NCBI GenBank assembly: GCA_029204225.1
Contig: CM055100.1
Span: 10,986,269-11,050,268 of the forward strand
DNA: 64,000 bases
Direction: 5' to 3'
Source of the DNA: Diphasiastrum complanatum
Taxonomy: Eukaryota; Streptophyta; Lycopodiopsida; Lycopodiales; Lycopodiaceae
The notes under the pieces are model-generated. The model ran no database searches and was not told the origin of the DNA. It worked only from the letters and a program-made list of their open reading frames with translations. Below are positions 22,547-33,956 of the stretch, one piece after another. The translations under genes were made by a program, and so were the position numbers. Numbering within the stretch: position 1 is the first letter of the stretch; the number at the start of each line of letters is the position of its first letter.

Positions 22547-23390
22547 TGTAACTTAGTAGTATGTCATGTAACATATCATTGAAAAGCCCTTGTCGAGCGC
22601 TTTCCAATGCGCCAAACTTCACTAAATTCGGACTTACCACTAAAAAGTTATGCCATTTTTAGTGTGGACTCAAAAAGTTACGTTACATAGATTTCAAATT
22701 TGAGTGTTTTGATTGGTCCATGTGTAGGAAAAACTTGAGATAACATATAAAAAGAATCTTTACAAAGGGTTTTTTTGTAATCCAGCATGTGCATAATATT
22801 TATGTCTAACTCTAAGATCAATTAACACTACATCCACTAACTCTAGATCCACAACAATGATAGAAACTTACTCTTCTCTCTCTCCCTTTCTCTCTCACAA
22901 AAAAACATAAGAATGATCAATCCCAATAACCATCAAATCCAACAATTAGCAAAACCAAAGAAAACATGAGAGTTAAAGGAGGAAAGATGGAGAGCAAGGA
23001 CATTCCATATCCATTTCATAAGAGGGCCAACCTGTTTGTATTGAAATGAAGAGAACATGTACAAATGATTTGAATTTACCATTATATATAGTGGATTTTA
23101 GGGCTTTGGCCTCAAATCCTATTGGCCAATTTCTACCTCCCTAAATATTTGAATTTGAATTTTAGAGAGAACCATTTTGAAAATTGGGAGGAACCCCTTT
23201 TATTCACTAACTTGACTTTTAGGCTCTGCGACATTAAAAGTCTCGTAAAAATGCCTAAAGTCCTTTTATTAACTTGTAACTAATCAAATAACTGTGATCA
23301 TTGGGTTGGATTTACACGCTGATGGTGCCAAATCCCTCTCACTTATTAACTATGGTTAGCGTTGCCTCAATATCCGCAAACTCTCCAACA
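22547..23390 (-). repeat. T1 3' LTR
   Basis: On the minus strand it begins TGTTGGAGAGTTTGCGG immediately after the purine tract TGGTGGGGGATAT and ends ..CTAAGTTACA at the point where copia-1 similarity starts. 844 bp, with TG...CA ends. A pyrimidine stretch lies at about 22865-22898. Confidence 0.7.
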
Positions 23391-23408
23391 ATATCCCCCA
23401 CCAAAACT
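23391..23408 (-). other. Polypurine tract of T1
   Basis: Minus strand TTTTGGTGGGGGATAT directly before the LTR, typical of plant gypsy elements, where it primes plus-strand synthesis. Confidence 0.7.
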
Positions 23409-23577
23409 GGTGGCAATCCCATGACACCTCGCAAGGTTTATTACTTTGGGCTCTGGTTGGCCTCTCATATAACTTTTGTAAGGTGGTATTGAGCTTTTTC
23501 CATGAATTCAAGACACTCCATATTGAAATCAGTTTTGTGCAAAAAAAAAAACAATTATTTGCGTCGGAAATCCAATT

Positions 23578-26215
23578 TCATGTTGTCCATGTGATAAATC
23601 TGGACTCCCAGGATCCACCCAACATCACGGCTCGATAGTACAACCTCGCTATAGGCAATTGGTCATGGACTTTGTTGCACGCCAATGCTAGTAAGCAATC
23701 ATCCCATCTTGTTGAAATTGACGCCAACTTGATCAAGTCTTTTGCAAAAATAGCTAAATGTCTAACATTCAAATCTGGTGAAGACCTGTACTCGTATCCA
23801 TAAGCCTGAAGGGCTCGGTTGAAATTCATTGCGATCGACCAACTATATTGTTGATAGATTATAGGTGAATTTGGAGTATGGATGGTGACTTTATCTATTA
23901 GTACTCCCAAATCTTTTCATTTATTCTTGCACGACATTGAAACATAATATGAATCCACCCTAAGCTGGCAAGGGCTCGCTACATAACTCCTAATTGAGTC
24001 GGGAGTTTTTTCAAAAATAGTTTTGCGCCATAGTGGTTGCTCACCCAATGCGGGTAGCTTATCCAATTCCTTTCCGTCTTCAATCTCTAAAGTCTTGAAC
24101 TTAACCTAGCCACCCCTCAAGGATTCATGTGGATGTTAATGTAAAAATGTCTAGATCTATTCCTCGATGGTGACCGATTTTTGAAATAATGGTGTGGCCC
24201 TTGATGAAGATGGCCTTACATCCGTGGCTTGAGAAGTAGTAGTTGATTCTTTTTCTACCCTACTTGTATCCATGTCTCTCTAATCTTGTTGTGGAGGTGA
24301 GAAAGTTGGCATTACTGGCACCAGAATCTGGGAGTTGTCTTTAAGATTTGAACAATGGCTTTAATAATAGACTTTGTCGTTGCCAACTCAGAAGATGCCT
24401 TGCCTTTAAAATGATCAAACCTACCCTGGAATCCAGCCAATGATTGTCTATAGGTTCTGACCTTTCTGAACAATTGTCTTATCTCTTCTTGTGAGGCAAG
24501 ATGGTCTGGTCCTTGTGCATAGAGCATATTGTCACGCTCCATGGATGTGGCATCCAATTCACCTAGGAACCTTTCTTTGTCAAGGTTTTCCATGTCCAGT
24601 TTCCCTTGCAATAAGTCAACTTGCTACTTGGCGTCCTGAACTGCTTTATCAACATGATCCTGTGTAGTAGTGACTGCATTCTCAATTGTTGCTATCTATT
24701 TCTCCAAGGCATCTGAGTGGTTTTTGGCTGATAAGAGTGTTTTTTGATCCCAAATCTGAAATTCACTTATCCATTGCGATCTTTTCATCCATCATGTTTT
24801 GGATTATCTGTCCAAGATGTGAAACTAGTCCAAGGGCATCACCAAAATTCAAGGGTGCTAATGTAGTAGTAGCAGCAGTAGCAGGAGGTCCAGATCCCAT
24901 AGCTTGTCGTGATTGGCCTTGAGAAATTGCATGTCGATCTTCCTCTTCGAAGTTGTCTTCTTCTGCAAACCCATCTGGTTCTATTGCATCGAACTGCTTT
25001 GGAAATACAACCGTAGAAGTGACTTTGATGGTATCTGGTGCCTGATCTGCTTGTTTTGCTTGTTGGCATGACTGTGGTATTGAATCAAAAGTGTCGAAGG
25101 TTTCATGGAATTGATCGAATTCTCTTTCGGGGGAGTTTCGATTTAATGGCACAGGGCTTTGAGGCATCTCAAATATTTCATCTACCTGCAAAGGGTCGGA
25201 ATCATCGGTTATATCCATATACCGTTGGGTTTCTAGTGAAATAGTTGGTGGCAAGGTGGCTTGGATTGCTGTGATTAGAGTAGAAGATTCAATTGTCACA
25301 GATGGCCCTTGGGAAGAATCAGAGACGAGGCTAGCTACAATGGCTAAGGGAATGGGTGGTTCAATGCGAGTTGCAGCAGGGGGTATAGGTGCAGCTGAAA
25401 CTGGTGGTCGAGATGTGAGAGGCGAGGTGGGTGTGACAATCTCACTACATACTTGTCGCTGAATCGAAGTGCTGGATGCTTGGTGTGAGGATTCGGTTGG
25501 TGCTACTTTGTAGGTGGCTAGCACAGACTCAACACGAAACCTTTGAACTTTAGTATCTAAATATGAGACAACCACTACTAGTAGTGAGCACAGAAGAGAG
25601 CCAGCAGCTAACTACTGTTTGGTATTACTCTTGATCGCTCACTTCAATTTCCTGAAGATCGTCTTATACCAGGTGTACGGTTATACGGTCCTCTTATCTA
25701 ACTCGTAGTTAGATTCTACCAAGCGATGGAGGATCTGAGAGGAGATCCTTTCCTTCCTGAGGTTGCCAACCATCAAAAAGTTATTCGGAAGCTGCGCAGC
25801 AGCATGGAGGCTGGATCTTTAATGGCCTCTAGCAGGTAACCATCATTGGTGTGGTACAGTTCAACGGTGGTGTGAACAAAAGGCTTGATGACAGATTTTG
25901 CATGCTTGTGGTTTGGAGCCAGAAACTATTCCTATGGCAACAAGGGCAGCCTCAATGATCCGCACCTTGTGGGTAGCTCCCTAAAAAGTGATATAAAACT
26001 TAGACTTGGCTTCATTCCAAGTACTAAATTTCATAGTGATAGAATCCACACTAATTTTATTTGAAAAGGCACACTCATGGATCTCCGTTGCCGTGAGCAA
26101 GGGCTCATCCATTCTGCCACCTTGCTCGTGCTAGGAGCGACATGATGTCCATTGAGGTCGGAACATCACGTTTAACAACTGCACGGGGTGAGACACTGGT
26201 ATCATTGGAAGACAT
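23578..26215 (-). pseudogene. Extra ORF downstream of gypsy pol, unknown function, broken
   Basis: Starts near 26215 with MSSNDTSVSPRAV and runs, with stops and frameshifts, for about 880 codons to the stop at 23578. First comes a conserved part (about 26100-25560: LLTATEIHECAF, FSTWNEAKSKFYITF, HTNDGYLLEAIKDP, NFLMVGNLRKE, VVSYLDTKV). Next is an open Pro/Ser/Thr-rich acidic stretch (within 25575-24763), a predicted coiled coil (24760-24312, e.g. MENLDKERFLGELDATSMER) and a C-terminal globular-looking part (24110-23578: QQYSWSIAMNFNRALQAYGY, WDDCLLALACNKVHDQ). I see no clear signal peptide or membrane segment. Its place, between integrase and the polypurine tract, is that of env-like ORFs in Athila and SIRE elements, but no env feature is visible. 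A copy of the conserved part lies at 59885-60265. Confidence 0.6.
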
Positions 26216-26469
26216 GATGGAAAAAAGATTAAAAATGGAAAATAAAAAGACTTGAGAGTGTATCAAAAAGCTGTGTGAAAGTTTCAAAAAAATTTGGTCT
26301 CGAAAAAAATTCGCAAGAGCTTCGCTAGCACAAGTGAGAAATGAAATCGAATTCAGCCCTTTTATAGGCTAATTTTGAGGGTCCATTAGACAAAGTACTA
26401 GTTTGGCTCATCAATTCTGGACAAAAAATTACAGGCATATTCAGTACTGCAAAAACATAGCTTCCAAAA

Positions 26470-26810
26470 TTTTCGATGAAGGTTCCTAACCAGTGGTGTA
26501 GCTCGGTGAAGGTTCTAAAGGTCAACTCTCACCTAAGTGCATCCTTCACCTAGGTACTACATTTAATGAAAATTTTCAGGATCTGAACCTATGCCCAACC
26601 TAAATTTGGCATTCTGAATCCATCTGTCATGTCGGTGAACGTTCATAATGAGGTTATCATGCTCAGCGAAGGTTCTTAAAGTGGTAAGCTTTTGAACTCT
26701 TGTCTGACTTTAAAACATGTACTTATTCTGCAAGATAACCTTCGCCCAACTCAATATAAGTAAATCTGAACTGGATGTATGAATTGGCAACTCCGCGAAG
26801 GTTCCTATGA
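26470..26810 (-). repeat. Interspersed CGGTGAAGGTTCxTAA motifs in the T1 spacer
   Basis: Five related motifs read on the plus strand at about 26476 (GATGAAGGTTCCTAAC), 26502 (CGGTGAAGGTTCTAAAG), 26633 (CGGTGAACGTTCATAATG), 26678 (AGCGAAGGTTCTTAAAG) and 26794 (CGCGAAGGTTCCTATG). They lie in the 26216-27136 stretch between integrase and the extra ORF, which otherwise holds no gene. Confidence 0.5.
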
Positions 26811-27136
26811 CCGTTTGTTCAATATTTGACAAAACAAAGTGAACTTTTAAGTCATTTTCCATCAAGACTTGATTCTTGAAAATAGTTTTCTTTCTCTTTT
26901 TCTCATCTGATGACTTTTTTTACTTTTGCTAATCATTTTTTTTTTTCTTTTTTTCCTGTCCTTACCAAGAAAAGAAGCAACAAGTAGTGAAAAACAACAA
27001 AAGAAAAATTGAGTAGAATTCTCATATGCTGGTTGAACTGGCTGCCAGAACTTGCGTAGTCAGCTGCCATTCACTAGGGTGTCAAAGGTGTTCCAAAATA
27101 ACTGCTCTGTAGGACAGTAGTTCTTTCACATGTAAA

Positions 27137-27747
27137 TTATAGTTTTCCTTTAATCAATTTGGTCTTATACATCAATGCCTTCAAATCTTTTTTGTGTAAG
27201 CAAATATCATGCCATGTCTTCGCTGTTGTGAGTGCATGGACTACCATCAATATGGTTTCACAAAGTTTTTGCAAAGCCTCATGATGCATTTGTAAGTATT
27301 TTGCATCATCCAAATCTTTTGTTGCCGCTATGTGTAAGGATGGTACCAAAAATTCGATCGACATAATTGCATCTTGACCATAATCAAGTTGAAATGGTGT
27401 CTAATTAGTGCTAACTTTATAAGATGTTTTGAATGCCCATAACGCTACATGAAGTTTATGTTCCCAATCAAAATGACTTGCTTCAACTCTTTTTGTCATA
27501 ATATTGTAGAGAATCTTACTAAAATTTTTTGCTTGTCCATTATCCCTTAGATAATACAGATTACTAAACCGATGTATAACGTCTGGATTTAAAGAGATTT
27601 GGTACTTGCAACAACATTCAAATAATTTTTCCAAATGATCCAGATGGTTTGTATCGGCGCTATGAACTCCAAGATCATCCAAGTAAATTTCAAGGAATTT
27701 ATGCAAGTAGTCTTTGAAGGCAAACTGCATCACTCTCTGAAATAAAC
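27137..27747 (-). pseudogene. T1 RT piece joined to integrase C-terminal part by internal deletion
   Basis: On the minus strand it starts in RT right after the copia-2 insertion (MQFAFKDYLHKFLEIYLDDLG, with LDD of the catalytic box) and continues to KYQISLNPD. It then changes at about 27595 to integrase sequence (NGQAKNFSKILYNI, WEHKLHVALWAFKTSY, then after a stop IEFLVPSLHIA). RT thumb, RNase H and the integrase core (HHCC, DDE) are missing, a deletion of roughly 2 kb by family standards. Confidence 0.75.
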
Positions 27748-28429
27748 TGTAAAAATTACATCAAATAAAGATTCTAAAACACTTGAATTTTTGAGGGAAA
27801 CAATAGATTATGATCTCATAAGATTAGCACAAGTTGAACCATCAAAATCCATCAAAAATCTTTGCTTGAACCTCACTAAATGGCCCAAATCCTTGAAGAA
27901 GGCTTCACACGTGTGAAAGTACAGCCTCCCACAGTCTGAGTACTGTACACCAGACCTACATTCAATCCTATTATCATTAGTAATCACAAGAACTCAAACA
28001 ATTATGAACATAGAGAGCAATTGCACCATTATGAGAGAAAAATCATGAAATTGCTTGATTGAATTTGGTGAGATATCATCACCTATATATACATGATCCA
28101 TCACGGTTTTGGGCAGGTATGAGTATCCCTAAACCTATCCCTAATGCTAGTTTTGGTGGATCTTTCATCCCTACCAATTTAGGGTTGGAATCTTGGAGAT
28201 TCCTCAACAATGCAAAAATTACCAAAAATAGCTCCTATTTTCTCTCTCTTGTATCTAAGCATAATTTGGACTCATTCCAAAGGTTCTAACACTTAGGTCT
28301 ACTTGAGAACATCCTTATGAATGGAATCCTATGCTATTTGGCATGTGTGACAAGCCACATCATGACCATCTAGCTATTTACAAGTCATATGACCAAAACT
28401 AGTCAAGCTAGAATTGTGAATTTCTAACA
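27748..28429 (-). repeat. Family A LTR, 3' LTR of copia-2
   Basis: TGTTAGAAATTC start after the purine tract GTGAGGGGGAT; ends TTTTTACA. Contains TTCACACGTGTGAA at 27904-27917 and a TATATATA box near 28085. Confidence 0.95.
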
Positions 28430-28431
28430 AT

Positions 28432-30461
28432 CCCCCTCACTATCTAGCTTGGTTAAATCATTGCTTTACTAATCACTCCAAGTGATGATCTGAACTTCAT
28501 AAAAGGTGTCTTCTGAAGTGGTTTAGTAAGTAGATTAGCTGCACATTCATTGCTTGGAACATGCTCCAAAGCAATCTCCTTGGCTTGCACCATTTCTCTC
28601 ACAAAGTGATGGCATATCTCAATGTGCTTAGATCTTGCATAGAAGATTAGGTAAGATGCAAGATGTTTGGCTAATATATTGTCATTGTAGATGATTGGTG
28701 CCTACTATGAATCCATGATCTTTAGCTCCACCAATAGTCTCTTGATCCAAAGTACCTCCTTTGTAGTGGTTGTCAAAGCTTTGTACTCGGCCGCGGTTGA
28801 AGATAGAGATATAGTTTCTTGCTTTTTTGAAAGCCATGAAACCACACCTTCTCCTATGAAAGTTGAATAGTCACTTGTTGATTTCCTATCCCTCTTGTCC
28901 CCTGAAAAATCTAAATCACTAAATGCATGAAGGTTAATCACATCTTCTCTATATAGAATCCCAAAATCTAATGTACCCGAGATGTATCTTAGAATCCTCT
29001 TAGCCTTTTTCCAATGGATATTCAATGGCTTTTGCATGGATTGGCTCAACCTACATACACTAAAGCTAAGATCTAGTCTAGTTATAGTGATCCACATTAA
29101 GGAGCCTATAAGTTGCCTAAACAAAGTAATGTCCATGAAGGATCTTTCATCATCTTCATTTGGCACTTTTACATCTTGCTCCATTGGTGTGTCAACACTT
29201 TTGCATACTTCCATCTTAAACTTCTTCAAAAGACTTTGAGCATAGTTCACTTGACTTATAAAGATAAAATCAGACCCTCTAAGTACCTCTATGCCTAAGA
29301 TGAAGTGAAGACACCCTAGATCTACCATTTTGAACTCTAAGGATAGATCTATCTTGATTTTTTCAATACCATCAACACTATTTCCACTAATGATGATGTC
29401 ATCTACATAAATGAGTAAAAGTACAATACCAACATCATCAAACTTAATGTAAAGAGTGGGATCATATTCACTTTGAACAAAAGAAAGTGAAATAAGATAG
29501 CAATGTAGTCTTGAATTCCAAGATCTCGAGGCTTGCTTCAAGCCATAGATGCTTCTTTGGACATGGCATACTTTGTTCTCCATTCCATGCTTGATGAACC
29601 CTTGTGGCTGCTCCATATAGATATCCTCTTCCAGAAAACCATTCAAGAAAGCATTAGAGACATCCATTTGACATAGGATCCATCCAAAATGTGATGCAAG
29701 TGCAATGATTAGTCTTATTGTGACCATCTTGGCCAGGGGTGCAAAAGTTTTCTCATAGTCTATCCCTCTCTCTTGAGCATAACCTTTTGCAACTAATCTT
29801 GCTTTATGTTTGTTAACACTCCCATTTGCATTTAACTTAAGCTTGAAGACCCACTTGCATCCTTTTACATTCCTTTGAGGTCTCTCAACAAGCGACCAAG
29901 TTTCATTCTCATCCAACATAACTTTATACCATTCTTTGGAGTTCAATGCATCTTCAACATTAGATGGTTCTTCAAAACTAGATAAAGCATAAGAAGTGGA
30001 TGAGATACCCTAAACTTGTTGTCTCTTGCCTTGATATGTGAGCCTTGATGGCTCCACTTTTGCCCTTGAATATCTCCTTGGCGTGATAGGTGGGTTTGGT
30101 GCTTGCTCCTCCACTCCTCAAAACCAAGATCTTGCTCCTCAGCCATTTTCTTCTTGATTGTTGGAGCACTTGAGCCTTATTCAAGCATATTCATATGATG
30201 TTCATCAAAGATAACATCCCTTGAAACAACAAATTTGTTTAAAGATGGGAGATAGACTTTGTAGCCCTTGCTTGAGCTTACATATCCAAGCATGATCCCT
30301 CTTGTGGAAGATGGATCCTCCTTGGTTCTTGTTTCCAATGGCACATGCACATAACATATACACCCAAAAACTTTCAAGTGATTAAGATTGGGTTTCTTTC
30401 CATACAACATCTCATAAGGAGTTTTGCCTTCAATTGCTTTGCAAGACACCCTATTCATCAA
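28432..30461 (-). pseudogene. Copia-2 integrase end, RT and RNase H, disrupted
   Basis: 30461-30177 holds the integrase C-terminal region (EGKTPYEMLYGKKPNLNHLK to SRDVIFDEHH) and stops at a GAA-to-TAA-like change. 30146-29943 is the linker, shifted by a deletion of about 11 bp relative to copia-1. 29946-28705 is a 413-codon open frame with RT (CKWVFKLKLNANG, CQMDVSNAFLNG, LIYVDDIIISG) and most of RNase H (SDLDFSGDKRDRKSTSDYS, LSSTAAEYKAL). After two adjacent TAG codons (28711-28706) the tail RSKHIEICHHFVREM follows. RNase H normally has STEAEY; here the Glu is Ala, a catalytic position. Confidence 0.88.
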
Positions 30462-30488
30462 GTAGTTTGCACATACAAGAGACTCACC

Positions 30489-32387
30489 TCAAAAGGATTT
30501 GGGCAAACAAGCATCTAATCCTAAAGCCTTAGAACATTCACATAATGTTCTATTCCTTCTTTCAGCAACTCCATTTTGCTGAGGAGTGTAAGGACAAGAA
30601 GTCTCTTTCTTGATCCCTTCCTCCTCACAAAAGTCCTTGAACTCATTGGAGATGAATTCTCCACCATTGTCACTTCTAAGAATCTTGATGCTATGATTAT
30701 GATGCTTTTCCACAAACAACTTGAACTTTACAAAAGTATCAAATACTTGAGACTTGAAGGAAAGTAAGAACACCCAACAATATCTTGAGTAGTCATCAAT
30801 GAAGGTTAAAAACATGGATGAACATCCATTAGATTTGGTGCTAGCAATGTGCACATCCGAGTGTATGAGTTCAAGATGACGAGATGACTTTGTGATGGAG
30901 TTAGGAAACACCTTCTTATGTTCCTTGGATAAGGCACAAGCTTCACAAACCTTGTCTTCCTTCCCAATAGACCTTGGTAGGCCTAAAGCATACTCCCCCT
31001 TGATCATAGCCTCCATGGAACCCAAGTTGACATGTCTAAGTCTTTTGTGCCATAAAGTAAAGGTAGATATCTTGCTCTTCTCGGCCAACATGACAACATT
31101 AGTATCCACAAATGCATCCAACTTATAAAGTTTGCCAAGTCTAGTGCCCTTAGCCACTACCTTACCCTTCTTCTTGATGAAACATTCATTTGAAGCAAAG
31201 TCAACATTGAAACCATTGTCTACCATTTGGCCAACACTCAGTAGATTCTTTGTTATTGTAGGAATGTACAAAACACCTTCTATGTTGATCTTTTTGGAAG
31301 ATCCTAAGCAAAGGGGAATGCTACCAACTCCTTCAATCTTACAAGCTTCATCATTTGCTGTATAGATAGACTTTATAGGTCCATCATAAGATAAGAGAGA
31401 AGAGAAAAACTCCCTTTTACTAGTCATGTGTGAACTAGCACCCGAGTCAATCCACCAAGGATCTTCTCCTTTGAAGCTTGTTGAAGAAAATATGGACATC
31501 ATGAGAGAGTCCTCATGTGAACTCTCCTCCTCCTCCTCTTTGCTCATGTTGGCTTGGCTTTGATCTTGCTTCCTCTTGAAGCATTCCGAGGCATAATGCC
31601 CCATCTTGCTACAATAGTAGCACTTCACCTTTGATTTGTCCTTTTTGACTTTGGTGGTTGATGGAGATGTCTTTGAGGGTCCTTCTTGATCCTCAAGCTT
31701 TGTAGACTTCTTGAATGTTGATCCTTTGCCATTGGACTTGCCTTTGCCTTTGGTGAAGAGAGCTTGGTCATCTCCACCTTGGATGGAAAGCCTATCCATC
31801 CTCTCTTGCATTTGGCTCCTTCTTGATTCCTCGGCCATGAGTGTGCCTTGGAGTTCTTCAAGTATGGGTAGCTTACCCATAATTGCATATCCCTGAACCA
31901 AATTGTCAAATTCAAAGCTTAGTCCATTCAATAAGAGTTGAACAAGCTCTTCATCCTTGATAGGGTCACCTATAAAGGCTAGCTCTTTGTTCAATTCCTT
32001 TACTCTTAGGACAAAAGTATGTGCAGTCTCTCCTTTCTTTTGATAGCTTCTATAGATTTGATTCTTGAAAGCTAACATTCTAGTTTGGTTCTTGGATTCA
32101 TAGACCTTTTTCAAAGTCTCCCAAGCATCTTGAGCCAAAGTGAAATCTCCTACCTCTCTTAAGAGTTCATTTGCAACATTCATTTTTATGCAATGTAGTG
32201 CAACATTGCACCTCTTGATGTATTTGGCTTTTTCTTGAGGATGAATAGGTTCACCCTCCTTACCATTTACAATTTTCATCAGATCTTGCATGATCATGAT
32301 GGATTCCATTCTAACTTTCCATATGGAATAGTTATTTTTGTTGAGCCTTTCATTAGTATCCAAAAGATATGCATTTATAGATGTCAT
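30489..32387 (-). CDS. Copia-2 gag-protease-integrase polyprotein, ended early by TGA
   Basis: 632 codons, from MTSINAYLL at 32387. UBN2-type gag fills the first ~225 residues (NNYSIWKVRMESIM, MNVANELLREVG). A zinc knuckle CYYCSKMGHYASEC follows, then aspartic protease WIDSGASSHM, then integrase with HHCC (WHKRLRH ... CEACALSKEH) and the DD35E residues (LIHSDVH, RSDNGGEF, GVAERRN). The frame ends KSF-TGA at 30489; the next codons (GESLVCANYL) stay in the same frame, so the stop most likely replaced a Trp (TGG to TGA), and pol continues downstream in the same frame to 30177. The start follows an 0.87-kb leader. Confidence 0.92.
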   Translation of the reverse strand: MTSINAYLLDTNERLNKNNYSIWKVRMESIMIMQDLMKIVNGKEGEPIHPQEKAKYIKRCNVALHCIKMNVANELLREVGDFTLAQDAWETLKKVYESKNQTRMLAFKNQIYRSYQKKGETAHTFVLRVKELNKELAFIGDPIKDEELVQLLLNGLSFEFDNLVQGYAIMGKLPILEELQGTLMAEESRRSQMQERMDRLSIQGGDDQALFTKGKGKSNGKGSTFKKSTKLEDQEGPSKTSPSTTKVKKDKSKVKCYYCSKMGHYASECFKRKQDQSQANMSKEEEEESSHEDSLMMSIFSSTSFKGEDPWWIDSGASSHMTSKREFFSSLLSYDGPIKSIYTANDEACKIEGVGSIPLCLGSSKKINIEGVLYIPTITKNLLSVGQMVDNGFNVDFASNECFIKKKGKVVAKGTRLGKLYKLDAFVDTNVVMLAEKSKISTFTLWHKRLRHVNLGSMEAMIKGEYALGLPRSIGKEDKVCEACALSKEHKKVFPNSITKSSRHLELIHSDVHIASTKSNGCSSMFLTFIDDYSRYCWVFLLSFKSQVFDTFVKFKLFVEKHHNHSIKILRSDNGGEFISNEFKDFCEEEGIKKETSCPYTPQQNGVAERRNRTLCECSKALGLDACLPKSF

Positions 32388-32446
32388 CTAGTCTCCTAAT
32401 CAAGGACTTGACACAAATGAAGGTTACTTCTATTGATTTTATTGAA

Positions 32447-32608
32447 GATCTACCTTATCCCACTTCTTAGAGACCTGAAAAGATCAGTAATAGACTTCCT
32501 ATAAAGATCTAAGAATGATCTCTAACAGATCTACCTTATCCCACTTCTTAGGGACCTGAAAAGATCAGTAATAGACTTCCTATAAAGATCTAAGAATGAT
32601 CTTTAACA
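32447..32608 (-). repeat. 81-bp tandem duplication in the copia-2 leader
   Basis: GATCTACCTTATCCCACTTC at 32447 recurs at 32528 and the two 81-bp copies differ at only about two bases. It lies just upstream of the gag start. Confidence 0.92.
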
Positions 32609-33260
32609 AAATCAGATCATAGAATACTAGAAACAATGCACTTGCTTGATTGAAATAGACAATACTAGTAGAATTATCTTTCTATAAAGAACATAAAAGC
32701 TTCCAAATGATCTGATCAAGAGTGAATTTTAGCAACCTAATATACTTCCAAAATTACTTGTAAAATATCTAAGTGGAACTTAATGCGGATGCAACACAAT
32801 CTACTTTCCAATCACAAGCAAAAATTGATCAAAATTGATGAAAAATTGATCTCATTTGGTGCATAAGTCAAGCAATGGTTGGACTGAACCTAAATCACTT
32901 TAGGAAGTGTCCTTACACCTTAGAACAGCCTTGAAGAGTCCCCAAAAATCTGATCTTCCCTCTCCTTGAATGCTAGAAAGCCTCCTCTATGAAATCACCT
33001 CCAAAACTCGCTTAGAAATCAATGCTTGGAGCAAGCAAAACTTGCTATCTTGGCAATGTGAATTGAATTCAACTTTGCCTCTGATTTTAGACACCTAAAC
33101 ACCTGCAAATGAAGTCACACAACACCAATCTCCAATGTATTTGACTCACTTTGAGTTCTAGAATCAATGCTAGATGCTAAGATCCAATCTACACAAGATT
33201 TAGATAAAAAATTGTGATCAAATTGAATGAAAACCAAGAATTTAGCTCATTTCAACCTTT
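32609..33260 (-). other. Copia-2 leader, no gene seen
   Basis: Non-coding stretch between primer site and gag, AT-rich, no further repeats recognised. Confidence 0.6.
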
Positions 33261-33274
33261 AGGCTCTGATACCA
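33261..33274 (-). other. Primer-binding site of copia-2
   Basis: Minus strand TGGTATCAGAGCCT right after the LTR end CTTCACA; complementary to the 3' end of initiator methionine tRNA. Confidence 0.93.
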
Positions 33275-33956
33275 TGTGAAGATTACAGCAAATAAGGATC
33301 CTAAAACACTTGAAATGATGAGGGAAACAATAGATCATGATCTCATAAGATTAGCACAAGTTGAACCATCAAAATCCATCAAAAATCTATGCTTGAACCT
33401 CACTAAATGGCCCAAATCCTTGAAGAAGGCTTCACACATGTGAAGGTACGGCCTCCCACAGTTTGAGTACTATACACCAGACCTACATTCAATCCTATTA
33501 TCATTAGTAATCACAAGAACTCAAACAATTATGAACATAGAGAGCAATTGCACCATTATGAGAGAAAAATCATGAAATTGCTTGATTGATTTTGGTGAGA
33601 TATCATCCCCTATATATACATGATCCATCACGGTTTTGGGCAGGTATGAGTAGCCCTAAACCTATCCCTAATGCTAATTTTGGTGGATCTTTCATCCCTA
33701 CCAAGTTAGGGTTCGAATCTTGGAGATCCCTCAACAATGCAAAAGCTACAAAAAATAGATCCTATTATCTCTCTCTTGTATCTAATCATAATTTGGACTC
33801 ATTCCAAATGTTCTAACACTTAGGTCTACTTGAGAGCATCCTTATGAATGGAATCATATGCTATTTGGTACGTGTGACAAGCCACATCATGACCATCTAA
33901 CTATTTACATGTCATATGACCAAAACTAGTCAAGCTGGAATTGTGAATTTTTAACA
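33275..33956 (-). repeat. Family A LTR, 5' LTR of copia-2
   Basis: 682 bp. Its palindrome has one change (TTCACACATGTGAA, 33431-33444). It ends ATCTTCACA where the other two family A LTRs end ATTTTTACA. Confidence 0.95.

Larger units (their letters stand above)
27748..33956 (-). mobile_element. Copia-2 (family A), complete element, TSD TAAAC
   Basis: 6209 bp flanked by the exact duplication TAAAC (27743-27747 and 33957-33961). Both LTRs are 682 bp. Minus strand order: 5' LTR, primer site, leader, gag, protease, integrase, RT, RNase H, polypurine tract, 3' LTR. The LTRs differ at several tens of positions, so it is not young, and the coding part has stops and a small deletion. It is inserted in the RT gene of T1. 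Confidence 0.95.

Noticed and set aside
24686-25462. Plus-strand frames of 68-78 codons
   Set aside because: Antisense shadows of the T1 extra ORF, whose minus-strand reading is longer and has ordered composition.
23578-26215. Call of the extra ORF as an envelope or as a viral movement protein
   Set aside because: No membrane segment, signal peptide or family motif could be shown by eye, so it is left as unknown.
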